DNA of 64,000 bases, taken from Plotosus lineatus. Taxonomy: Eukaryota > Chordata > Actinopteri > Siluriformes > Plotosidae. This document shows, piece after piece, positions 10,684 through 20,766 of the stretch. The position numbers were made by a program, and so were the translations under genes. The notes below the pieces were generated by a model that saw nothing but the letters and a program-made list of their open reading frames with translations, did no database searches and was not told where the DNA came from. Location: positions 5,870,163-5,934,162 of the forward strand of contig CM045729.1 in NCBI GenBank assembly GCA_024760905.1. The letters run 5' to 3'. Each line of letters starts with the position of its first letter. Position 1 is the stretch's first letter.

Positions 10684-10985
10684 GTCTACCTCAAGAGGCT
10701 GTAACATGTAGGTGACGTCTTAAACGTGTTTTAAAGAAACTAAAATAAATTCTTCTATTCTTTTATTTACAGCCATATAGTCTTTTCCCCAAATGTGTTC
10801 AATTTAAATTTTAATTCGAGTCTCGCCAGTTTTTCCTTTCATGCCTCTTGGCATGGCTCCGCCCCTTTTCCTGGAATAGGATCTCACAAGGCGAATACAA
10901 ACTGCTTGTTTAACAGAACAGGAACAATAATACAAAGAAGCACAAATATCTACGCTTGAGAAAATGAAAAACAAGTCAGACTTAC

Positions 10986-11168
10986 CAAGTTGTGAATGAC
11001 GTTTGTGAGTGTCCACACGAGCGGAACGCTGAAGAAAGGAATGCTCAAGAGCACGATGTGAAGCATCCCCACGCCGAGCGCGTACGTCAGCCATATCCCC
11101 CGACTGTTCATGACTCGAGTGTTGGGGTTCCCCTCACTGTGGGCTACACCAACATTCATCCTGACCTC
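10986..11168 (-). CDS. ormdl1: ORMDL1, first coding exon (residues 1-58)
   Basis: The start codon is at 11159-11157 on the minus strand, preceded in the exon by 9 bp of 5' UTR (GAGGTCAGG) and an acceptor TGTTTCCTCAG. The exon encodes 58 residues. It has the conserved cytosolic N-terminus [20 protein letters not shown], including Asn13, the residue reported to contact ceramide in the SPT-ORMDL complex. The first hydrophobic segment follows: [17 protein letters not shown]. The exon closes with NVIHNL and a strong donor TTG|GTAAGT at 10985. Phase 0 matches the downstream exon at 3523-3678. Position 10 is Gly (SEGNPNTR) where other ORMDLs I know have Val. The assignment is reinforced by PMS1 lying head-to-head to the right. 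Confidence 0.97.
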
Positions 11169-12234
11169 CTGAGGAAACACGAGGAGCTTAACTCACAAAG
11201 CGCGCAATCACAAGAGGGCACCAGTGTACACAACAGGGCTGACAAATCCAGCACTCGGATTGGTCAGAAAAGCAGCTTGTTCTAACGTTGTTTCTATAGT
11301 AACGGCTGCAATGCATTTCTGGGGATTACCTTCAGACTCCATAAACAATTGGAGTTTCTCCTTTAAGACGTTTGTACCGGATAATAACCTGGGATGACAT
11401 CATGCATGGGAGGAGCTTACACTGCTTTGCTGTTTCTCGCCAACGTGGAAAACTTAATTTTTAATTTTCTGAATTAACTATACACAGAGAGGGAAATAAA
11501 AGCAGCAAGATGGTGTAACGACATGTTCTTTTAGTATGGATATGCTTCACAGACAGGGACAAAGCAACCTGATCGGTACACTACCTTTGGATTAAAAATT
11601 ATTATCCCGAGTGGCTAATTCATCACCATTGCCATTATTGTCAAGCTTTAAAATGAAAAATAAAAAATACAAATCTAGTTTAATTTTCTGGATAATATTT
11701 AATAAAATGCCTTGACCAATTAGGGATCATTTACCTTCGGTGTAGTAGGTACTGCACTGAACGAGTACACGCAATAGACAGTGTTTGCTACATATCATGC
11801 AGCAGTGTATCCCCGACAATTGATCATGTTACGTAACAAATAAAAGGCTGCCGGTCGTCGATTCAAATCTGATTCACACTCGACATCGCGGTATCAAAAT
11901 CAACGTCATGCCAGGAGAAATCGATGAGATCATGCCGAAGTTGGAGGATGGCGTGTCGGTATTCTCATCTCGATCTCGCTGGATCCTCCGTCTCTCGGAA
12001 GACATGGATATCTGCTCCCCATGGAGTCTTGAGGAGCATCAACCAGCTCCTCATTTGAACTCTGTTTTATATGTTGACCACTCTAATTGCTGCTGATACG
12101 CCCAGAATACGTGAGCTGCAAATTACAAGGACGTTCCGTTAAACTTCTGCGGTCGCCTGGAACACGTTGAACACATCTATGTACATCAATATACGCTGAA
12201 GATAAGTTCACTATGCATTGAGTTCACTATGCCG
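11169..12234. other. ORMDL1 intron, no recognised feature
   Basis: About 1 kb of AT-rich intronic sequence. I see no coding, RNA or clear repeat signal, except a short direct repeat of the word GAGTTCACTATGC near 12208-12232. This repeat reappears after the next hAT element (13498-13538). Confidence 0.5.
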
Positions 12235-12436
12235 TAGGGCTGCGAAATAAAACCGGTTTATCAGTTTAAACCGGTTCTAACATGCAAACAATACATATTG
12301 CGATACTTTGAAGGAAAACCGGTTTTTTGACATGCATTCTGAAAACTTCGGAACAATAAATACCTTCCTTAGCCGTCAGTGTCACTGTAAGTGTTATACG
12401 TGTGGCATGTGCCCAGCGCATCGCTATGATGGCATT

Positions 12437-12461
12437 TTTATATATATATATATATATACAT

Positions 12462-12530
<69 letters not shown>
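12437..12530. repeat. (TA)n/(CA)n compound microsatellite
   Basis: Compound (TA)n, (CA)n, (TA)n tract within the hAT copy. Confidence 0.97.
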
Positions 12531-12532
<2 letters not shown>

Positions 12533-13081
12533 GCGCTCCCCCGAAAGTAGGCGCTTGTCGCACAGACCACTTTTGAGATAAAGGCCATAAAAGTAAAAAC
12601 GGTCCATTTTTCTCAAAATTCGTATTTTTGCACAAACTATTAAAACAAGTATTCAACTATCACTTGCTCAGGTGAAATCGACTAAAACTCAATAAAAATG
12701 TCTTTACCCCCCCATTTTCTAGCGAGTACCCTCATAACACTAGATGAAAACAGTAACAAACTTCGTACAAGACACACTATAATCCATACACCAGAAGAAT
12801 GGTCGTGAAGTAGTCTCTCCATTTTGGATACTATTTTGATATTAAAATGAGCTTCCATGCTGTTTCAGCGAATAAAATAAAGGTTATGAAGACGATATGC
12901 TCATAAACGATGCAGGCTAGTTGCTACGGAAGATCTGAAATGAGCACACTGATTGGTCAGCTCGGGCTTGCACATACGCAGTACCTGTCACAAAATCTCG
13001 CATGGTACAAATTGTATTTTTTTTTTAATTTGAGCTTCCGGGTCTTATTTTAAAAAAACGATTGTTTTTGACATTGTCACA

Positions 13082-13183
13082 GAAGCACTGAAAGCCCTTC
13101 TTCCGTTTCCAAACACATATCTTTGTAAGGCAGGGTTTTCTGCAGTGACAGCCACTAAAACAAGACTACGGAGTAGACTCTAA
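13082..13183 (+). pseudogene. hAT transposase C-terminal remnant (dimerisation domain end)
   Basis: Thirty-three codons read EALKALLPFPNTYLCKAGFS and then AVTATKTRLRSRL before a TAA stop at 13181. This is the well-known end of hAT/ZBED-type transposases (LPFPTTYLCE-GFSA...KTK-R-RL). Downstream, at about 13423-13471, is an end containing ACCGGTCCCTGGTAC and AAGGTTGGAGACCACTG, inverted complement of the CAGTGGTCTCCAACC end of such elements. The rest of the gene is absent. It is too short for automatic calling but recognisable. Confidence 0.7.
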
Positions 13184-13744
13184 CCGGTCCGCAGAAACAT
13201 TTTCATGCACTGTTCTTCCCCATTCCCTTAATGCCAGAAACGATATGTAACAAGGAACTCCCCTAAAGAAATAAATAGAGGTTCTCGATCAGACCTAGTT
13301 CACAGTGATTAGAGCTGGTTTGATCACTCTCCTCATATGAGTATATAAAAGAACTTAATTCTCTGGTGTCCTTCTCATTGCATATGCGTGTTTATGATGT
13401 CTGTGTTTATTTAGGACCTGACATACACAAAACCGGTCCCTGGTACAAAAAAGGTTGGAGACCACTGCTTTAGGCAATACCCACCCTTACTATGTAATGA
13501 GTTCACTATGCAGTGAGTTCACTATGCAGTGAGTTCTGCAGATTGTTAATATGTGATGGGGGCCTCACTCTCTTTAAAAGTTTTACTATATCCTGAGTGG
13601 AAACCTGAAGAAAATCCACAAAAACCAGATATTTATAGTTTAAATCTAGGTTCATATATTAGCCATGAAAGAGACGGGTCAGGTGAGCTTGGTGTTCAAG
13701 ACAGGCTGCGCGATATGTAACCAACACTATCTGTTTCGCCTTCA

Positions 13745-13876
13745 ATGGCCATAAGTTGTAGGCAAGTTATACATGCAGGTAGGTTCAAAGTATGCTAGAC
13801 GTTATATTCAACTTATGCGAAACTTAAAAAAAATCGCATGTGAACGTTCGCATAACTTACTGACAACTTATGGCCA
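13745..13876. repeat. Short inverted repeat (25-bp arms, 80-bp loop)
   Basis: The left arm (about 13746-13770) contains TGGCCATAAGTTGT and the right arm (about 13852-13876) contains ACAACTTATGGCCA. About 22 of 25 bases pair. It may be the core of a fold-back MITE. No flanking duplication was identified. Confidence 0.6.
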
Positions 13877-14109
13877 GAGTGTGCGTCACGAATGAGCCAT
13901 ACGCTAACATACGATCTCGCCATACTATGACTTATATCAGCATACTATTAACTTACACAACACCTACCCATAACTTATTCGATGTACATCAGTGTACTGT
14001 ATTCGCCAAATTTCTCATACTGCTGCATACACTGGCTAAATCATAAATGTGTGATGAGGGCTTTAAAGAGACAACATTATACAGTTGAGAGATCGTTTTT
14101 GTCCAGCAT

Positions 14110-15440
14110 GGGGCTCCGGAGTGACGCATCAACAGGGTGAGTGACTATTAACCCGGAGCATGCAAGTTCCAATCCGGGGATAATGTCACAGCTGTCCGTG
14201 ACCGGGAGTCCATGGGTGCTAATTGGCTGAGCTCTCATGGGAGGGCGGGCCGGCATGAGCTCACTTTCCTGTCACTCTCAATCACCGGCCAATCACCGGT
14301 GTCTGTGAGCTTATTCGTACAAAGGAGGAGAAGATAGCAGATACCCTCCGAGTGTGTTAGACCTGCCCCCAAATACACATGCGCAGGAGTTCGAAAAGAA
14401 GCGGGTGGCTAGCATCGCAAGACACGGAGGTGCACGTGTGATAATGGAAGGTAACACCTGAAGGGTGAGAATTGGATATGAATAAATTAGGGAGAAGAAT
14501 GGGGGGAAATCAAAAAGTTAAATTTATTAAAATTATTTACTTTGTTTCTGTGCTCATGTTTCCATGTTAAATACACACACACACGCACTCACACGCATGC
14601 ACTCACACACATGCGTATGCACTCACACAATCACACACGCACGCGCACACAGACTCACTCACACATACACACACACACATATGCACGCATGCACACATGA
14701 CAGATCGGAATACAAATTGCTCCCTTCCATAGGGTGAAGCTGAAAAACAAAAATCTGAAGGTCGTATCCTCTTCACAAAAGGATCATCGACACTCATGAA
14801 CGCCTCATGATTTCCATCATTTAGTGAAACCTTTTACATTAATTTCACTTTATACAATAGGCCATTCATTCAGAAACAATTCAAACTACTCACAAGAAAC
14901 ACATGATGGTCATTAAGGGATATTTGAGAACCTGCTGAGGAGGAGGTAGAAGTTGAGCAGAAGGACGAGTTCGAACATGAACCAGTTCATGAGGTTAACA
15001 TGCAGCTCTTTTCAAACTTCAATCCCACAGACTTCAGATGGAATGAACAGACATGCTGGAGCATTATAGTTATATAACAATCAACATCGTGCTACGAACA
15101 AGGGTTGCGTCATCATACACGACCAACACCAACCATTGAGGGGCATAATCATGCATGCATCCGCTCCCTGACATGCAGTGCTGCCACCCACCTCTTTATG
15201 AACTGCTGTGCATGCGCATTTGGAGACAGCCTAACACACTAGGAGGGAAAGCGCTATCCGCCCTCTTTTGTACGAATGAGCTACCATACGCCCATTGGAT
15301 GGATGGTGATTGCTGTGACAGGAAAGCGTATTCCATCCCTCCCTCCTTGCCTCCAGTGAGAGCTCAGCCAATTAGCTCCCATGGACTCACAGTTAGAGTA
15401 GGCTGCAGAATCAACCTGGATTCAAAACTTGCGATTAACA
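14110..15440. mobile_element. Large inverted-repeat (fold-back) element
   Basis: Segment 14110-14440 reappears inverted at 15170-15440. For example, GAGTCCATGGGTGCTAATTG near 14206 pairs with CAATTAGCTCCCATGGACTC near 15371-15390. The arms are about 270-330 bp and diverged. They enclose ~730 bp with a CA microsatellite (14571-14700) and no transposase. This is the architecture of a DNA transposon with long terminal inverted repeats or a fold-back element. I cannot name the family. Confidence 0.6.
14571..14700. repeat. CA-rich microsatellite
   Basis: Imperfect (CA)n with GCACTCACA units, inside the inverted-repeat element. Confidence 0.95.
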
Positions 15441-15460
15441 AGTTGATAGTCTCCCTTTAT

Positions 15461-16739
15461 AAAAAGGGGACCAGAGGGTGTGTTCCAATTATGGTGGACT
15501 CAAACTCCTCAGCCGACCCGGGAAAGTCTATGCAGGGGTACTGGAGAGGAGGATCTGACTGATGGTTGATCTTTAGATTCAGGAGGAACAAAATATGGAT
15601 TTTGTCCTGGTTGTGGCTCTCTCAACCAACTCTATATGCTCCACAAGATCCTGGAGGGGGAAATGGGAGTTTGCCCAATCTATTCACATGTATTTTTGTG
15701 GATTTGCAGAAGGATTTCGACTGCGTCCCTCGGGTTATCTTGTGGGGCGTGCTCAGGAGTACGGCGTTCTGGATCCATTACTACGGCCATTCGGTCACTG
15801 TATGACCAGAGCCAGAGCTTGGTCCACATTGGTACAATGAGGTGAAGTCATTTTTGGTGAGGGTTGGAGTCCTCCAAGGCTGTCCTTCGTTACCGATTCC
15901 GTTCATAATTTTTGTGGACACACTGTCTCGGAGCAGCTGAGGCATTGAGGGTTTCTGGTTTTGTGGCCATAGGATCTCATCTCTGCTTTTTGTGGATGAC
16001 GTTGTACTTTGGGCTTAATCGATCCAGAACCTCCAGCTCTCATCAGAGCGATTCCCAGCTCAGTGTGAGGCAGCCAAGATGAAAATCAGCACTTCCAAGT
16101 CCGAGGCCATGGAATGCAGCCTCCGGGTCTGGAATGAGGTCCTGCCCCAAGTGGAAAAGTTCAAATATCTCAGGGTCTTGTTCAGGAATGAGGGAAGGAT
16201 GGAGCGGAAGATTGACAGGTGGATCACTGCAGCCTCTGCTGTAAAGCGAAGCCTGGTCCGGTCTGTCATGAAGAGGGAGCTGAGCTGCAAGGCGAAGCTC
16301 TCAATTTACTGGTCGATATACATTCCAACCCTCACCTACAGTCAAAAACTTTGGGTAGTCGTAGATACAAGTGGCTAAAATAAGCTTCCTTCACTGGGTG
16401 GCAGGGCTCTCCCTTAGAGAAAGGACGAGAAGCTCAGCCATCCGATGGAACCTGGAATAGAACCGCTGCTCCTCTGTGTTGAGAGGATCCAGTTGAAGTG
16501 GCTCAGGGATCTGCTTAGAACGCCACCCTGGTGTGGTGTTTTGGGCATATCCGACCGGCAAGAGACCCCGGGGTCAACCTCAAACACGTTGGAGGGATTA
16601 TGTCTCTCATTGGTCTGGGAGCACCTCGATGTCCCCTGGAAGAGCTGGAGGAAGTGGATGGGGGAGGGACATCTGGGCCTGTCAGCTTAGGCTACTGCCT
16701 CTGTGTCCCGACCCCGGATTAAGCGAATGAAGATGATGG

Positions 16740-16770
<31 letters not shown>
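15461..16770 (+). mobile_element. Rex1-like LINE, degenerate, with poly(A)-rich end
   Basis: Plus-orientation Rex1-like LINE fragment. It starts abruptly in the RT fingers (AAAAAGGGGACCAGAGGGTG) and runs through a damaged palm (FVDLQKDFDCVPRVILWG; the catalytic box reads FVDDV). It continues into the C-terminal part (EVLPQVEKFKYLRVL, LSCKAKLSIYWS) and the 3' end GGATTAAGCGAATGAAG, followed by a run of about 24 A. Several stops and frameshifts break it. It abuts the inverted-repeat element on its left. Confidence 0.85.
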
Positions 16771-17579
16771 GGTGACGAGGGAAGAAAACGTAAAAAAAAA
16801 ATTTAAAAAAAAAATCGCGAACACAAATCAGTTGATGATTAATTAATAAAGATATTTTATATATTTTTTAAATAAACAGTGCTTTTTAAAAACAGGAGAT
16901 GAGGATGTAATAATCTATTAATTACACCATGCCTTTGCTTTGAAAGAAAAAACTATCATCGGTTAATAGAAATTCGCCTCTCGTCACTCATGTTACTGGC
17001 GATCACTGACTCGGCAAGGACGCCCCTCGTGTGCACGCGGTTTAAGAGCGTTTTTCTGCATCTCTGGGTGATAACTCGTCACACTCGGACACAAAAATAA
17101 ATAAACATGGTTCTGATACATTACAATAGTGTAATATAAAAACAGAATTAATTCAAATTTTAAACAAAATAATCACTGAATGATGCTACAATCAAGGCTT
17201 TATAGCCTCGCATCACCACAATGTTACAGATTAATCTATTAGAACCCAGTGGAACATCAACCACATCCGTCGATGATATGTCGACTCACGACAATATGCT
17301 GGGATTTTTGGGAACAATGATCTGGATCCTGTAACTACTGTTCACGGAAGAGTCGACGACACAAAGATCTGCGGTCATTTATTCTGCACGAAAACACCAG
17401 AACGTTCCGATAAACTCGAACATTATATCTGATCAAAATGTATTTTTTTTTTTTTTTTTGAATGACCCATTTCGGGGCACTTGTTTATCAGTTTTTAGAA
17501 GCAAAGGTCACAGTTGCTTAACATCATCTCCCTGCTCATCACCACATTTCTTACATAACCTTTAACAGCAGATAAGATT

Positions 17580-17610
<31 letters not shown>

Positions 17611-17735
17611 TCTCATCCTATTCTTTTCTTCTACACCTATGAGCCAGCAGGTGAAAAAAAAACAAAATAAAAGTTCTGTATAGTTTTATGTTATATGTAA
17701 AATTATGTATGCATATACACATATCCCCCTTCCAT

Positions 17736-17796
<61 letters not shown>

Positions 17797-18615
17797 TAAA
17801 TAAAGAAATAAATAAATAAGAGTAATTTGACTGGGGACCCAAACAGAACACAAATATTATAATATTGCTTTAACAATATTCTTATATTAAAAATAATTTG
17901 AGTTCATTTAAATACTGTAAAGTATGCTTTCTATTCAGGTGCAAATAGCAACTCAGTTTTAAAATTAATTAATGATGCATAATCTGATTTTAATCTCAGA
18001 AAAGTCCTCCAAATATCCACAAAACATAATTTATTTACAAACAAAGCGCTCGTGCACCTTCATCTCCTTTCTTAGCATCCAACATGCAGACATTTTTTTC
18101 ATTTTATTCTTTAGTTTAAATGCGTCACCAGTCTTCACTTTTATTTCACCTGTATTTTGCATTATGTTAAAATTGCGTTTGTTATAAAACATTGCGATGA
18201 ACACAAAGGGAGAAATTTACTAGCTAGCACCGGCTAGTGCACTTGTTTTTGCTAGCTTTATAGCTCACAGCTAGCCAAGTTGCTAAAAGAGATTTTTAAA
18301 AATGATATATACATTTTAAGTGCTGCTTTTATGTCTTTACAATACATGCTTTAAAATTATATAGTTCAATTCCTAGCTTTTAATTCGGAAACCAAAACAG
18401 CACCGTTAGTCCGGCAGTGTTCCAATCGGCAATGATTTCCCTATTTACTAATCATGTAGTGCGCAAGGAGGCGTGTAGTTTAGGACACAACCCAGCCAGA
18501 CTTAAAAAGACCAAAATCAACCCACACCAGTTGATCTGATTTCATATGAAATTGTTTTAAATCAATTCTAACATTCATGCGACAACAAGATATGCATGTT
18601 AATAACCAGAAATAA
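16771..18615. other. AT-rich intronic/intergenic stretch
   Basis: No coding signal or recognised transposon. It contains an A-rich tail region (16780-16815), (CA)n at 17581-17606 and (TA)n at 17746-17793. It lies between the Rex1 relic and the candidate first ORMDL1 exon. Confidence 0.5.
17740..17793. repeat. (TA)n microsatellite
   Basis: About 54 bp of alternating TA preceded by a short (CA)n. Confidence 0.97.
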
Positions 18616-18620
18616 CTTAC

Positions 18621-18725
18621 CTTATGCAAAAAAAATTAATAAAACCCTGTTCCAGGACCCTGTTGCTCTTAAGACTCGTACTCTGTGCAAACCTGTATTC
18701 GCAGTGGTAAATGGCTCAACGCAAG
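18621..18725 (-). other. ormdl1: Candidate non-coding first exon of ORMDL1
   Basis: On the minus strand the sequence reads CATAAG|GTAAGT with the exon border at 18621, a perfect donor. The coding exon at 11168 begins with an acceptor and only 9 bp of 5' UTR, so an upstream untranslated exon is required. This donor lies about 100 bp downstream, in transcript direction, of a GC box. The 5' boundary is a guess. Confidence 0.45.
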
Positions 18726-19290
18726 GTCCCGCCCCTAAAAGTGTATCCACCAATCACAGCAGTGAATCCAACAAAGAGCCGGGTGATTGCGTAAAACACG
18801 TCATAAACATAAACAAAATACACAACGCAAATATATTTTAAACATATCGCGATTTATTTATTTAAAAATATATATATATATATATTATATGACCCCCAGG
18901 GGGCGACCACACTGGCGGGAGATTATGTCTCTCGGCTGGTCTGGGAAGTCCTCGGTGTTCCCCCAGAATAGTTGGAAGAAATGGCTAGGAAGAGGCATGT
19001 CTGGAGCCCAGTGCTGAGGCTGCTGCCCCCGTGACCCGATCCTGGATGAAGCGGAGGAAGATGAAAATGAAGTAAACGTTATACGTCTTTAAGCCTATCG
19101 TTGTGATTGGTCTATCAACTTACTAAAAAGTGATCGAATACCAAAGCTTCCAATCAGGAAAAAGACTCGAAGGTGACGTCAAAAATAGGCGCCGAATTGT
19201 GATTTCTTTTTTGCACTGTGGCGGTTTGTTTACTTAATAGTATATGGTTTCATCCACGGAGAGTTTTGTGAGTAATTTAATAATGTAAAA
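18700..19290. promoter_or_regulatory. Candidate bidirectional ORMDL1/PMS1 promoter
   Basis: A region with TATA-less housekeeping promoter motifs between the two divergent genes. It has a GC box CCGCCCCT (18729-18736), CCAATCAC (18750-18757), a half CRE ACGTCA (18798-18803), inverted CCAAT as ATTGG (19106-19110), CCAATCAG (19150-19157) and a full palindromic CRE TGACGTCA (19174-19181). A Rex1-like 3' fragment splits it (18886-19070). Downstream, GTTTTGTGAGTAA near 19268 could be a weak donor for a non-coding first PMS1 exon. Conserved head-to-head order supports a shared promoter, but the transcription starts are not visible. Confidence 0.45.
18886..19075 (+). mobile_element. Rex1-like LINE 3' fragment
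   Basis: About 190 bp matching the last codons and 3' end of the Rex1-like LINE: GGGCGACCACACTGGCGGGA, then CTGCTGCCCCCGTGACCCG and GAAGCGGAGGAAGATGAAAA. Severely 5'-truncated. It separates the two halves of the candidate promoter. Confidence 0.8.
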
Positions 19291-19906
19291 ACTGCAAATA
19301 ATGAATTAAATAAACGTTTTTTCCCCTGTATCGATTGTAATAAATATATTGTACCCTTGGTTACCTTCCATCGGTGTTCCTGTGTACAGCACAGAGGTGC
19401 ACCATGGATGAACAGTCACTCACCCCCCCCTCTCTCGCTCTCTCTCTCTCTCTCTGTATGTCTGTCTGTCTGTGGGGTGAACAGGTAGTTATTGTTCATT
19501 CATGGAAAAAGCCCTCAGCTGTGCACATCTGGCAGCAGAATCAACCTGGCTGGTGGTTTAAATCAGCGCCGTGAGTTAAACCGTCTAAATTTTCAACAAC
19601 AGTGAAATGTTTCAAAGGATCCAGTAACTAATGAAAAGTTGAAGTTTTATTTTCAGTTCAGTTTGGAGGAATACAAAGGTTTCCGAGTGAACCAACCCAG
19701 TTCAGTATCTTAGTCACATGGTTTACATCTTGTATTGGTTCTGCATCTATAATATAATAACAATAATAAATCCTTGCGACCAGAGGAATAATGTTTTCAG
19801 TTTATTTATTTATTTTTCTATTTATTCCTCTGAACTGGACTTAATTTGTTAAACAAGCTAATGAAACAAGCAAATGTTTTTAATAGTTGTCTGAAGAGAC
19901 TATACT

Positions 19907-20247
19907 CATTCATTTTCTGTAACCGCTTAATCCTAATTAGGGTTCTGGGAGGCTGGTGCCCATCCCAGCTGAGTCTGGGCGAGGACAGAGTACACCTTGG
20001 ATGGGTCGCCAGGCCATCGCAGGGCAGAAACACACTAACGGCTTTGCAACTACTCTTGACGAAAGTCAGCAATGGTTCTTTTACATGAACCTCTCGCCAT
20101 AGACAGTGAGAGACACGGCTGGCCTTTGATAACTCAGTTAGCTGCACTGGGTGAAGGGGGACAGTGACAACCTGTTGAGAGTGGGGCTTGAACCCCCAAC
20201 CTAAGGATCAGTGATCCAGCACCTTTTCCACCAGCTCACCACTGCCC
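19907..20247 (-). repeat. SINE-A, L2-like tail variant (A2)
   Basis: Full SINE in minus orientation, bounded by a 12-bp duplication AGAGACTATACT (19895-19906 and 20248-20259). The tRNA-derived head is at the right end and carries the B-box complement. The body (ATTGCTGACTTTCG complement) is followed at the left by a tail ending in GCTTAATCCTAATTAGGG. This is the same tail as in the SINE-B copies. Confidence 0.88.
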
Positions 20248-20367
20248 AGAGACTATACTTTCTCACAATTTTAGAAACTTTGTCAATATTATAAGATCTG
20301 AAATTATTATCATAAAACTTTTTTTTAAAGATGAGGTTTAATTTATGACTAAGAGTGTCTCAATAAA

Positions 20368-20705
20368 GGGCAGTGGTGGTCTAGTGGATAGGGCGCAGGA
20401 TCGCTGATCCTAAGGCTGGGGGTTCAAGTCCCGACAAGGTTGTCACTGTCCCCCCAGTGCAGCTAACTGGGTTATCAAAGGCAGGCCATGTCTGTCACTG
20501 CCTATGGTGAGAGGCATGTAAAAGAACCATTGCTGACTTTCGTAAACAGGAGCTGCAAAGCCGTCAGCGTGTTTCTGCCCCTTGCTAAAAGGGTTGTGAC
20601 AGGAAGGGCATCCGACGTAAAAACTTCTGCCAAATCAAATGTGCGAATCAGATGATTCGCTGTGGCGACTCCCGAGAAAGGGAAAAAGCTGAAAGAAAAG
20701 AAGAA
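20368..20705 (+). repeat. SINE-A, RTE-tail variant (A1)
   Basis: Complete copy with 13-bp flanks GTGTCTCAATAAA (20355-20367) and GTGTCTCATTAAA (20706-20718). The tRNA-like head has A box TGGTCTAGTGG and B box GGTTCAAGTCC (RNA polymerase III promoter). The body follows. From about 20588 comes GGGTTGTGACAGGAAGGGCA and onwards, matching the 5' end of the local RTE LINE. From 20649 comes CAGATGATTCGCTGTGGCGA, matching the RTE 3' end, closing with an (AAG)n tail. It is a reference copy for this family. Confidence 0.9.
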
Positions 20706-20766
20706 GTGTCTCATTAAATGTGGAAGTGCCGTTTCTCTTACTAAAAAAATAACCATTAATATCTTG

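Larger units (their letters stand above)
12235..13487 (+). mobile_element. Second copy of the hAT-like element, rearranged
   Basis: It starts TAGGGCTGCGAAATAAAACC and follows the first ~150 bp of the element at 6362. It then jumps to the segment equivalent to about 9848-9930 (GCCGTCAGTGTCACTGTAAG). A (TA)n tract interrupts it, and it ends near GGCAATACCCACCCTTA at 13487. The insertion lies inside a short tandem repeat, GAGTTCACTATGC. Flanks CTATGCCG and CTATGTAA match only partly, so the right border is approximate. A different hAT remnant is nested inside. Confidence 0.65.

Noticed and set aside
10451..10707. Long minus-strand ORFs encoding Ser/Leu repeats
   Set aside because: Translations of a GA/CT simple repeat; not genes.
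20368..20440. tRNA gene (A and B boxes, tRNA-like head)
   Set aside because: The same head recurs at nine or more places with a ~340-bp body, TSDs and no cloverleaf closure, so these are SINEs.
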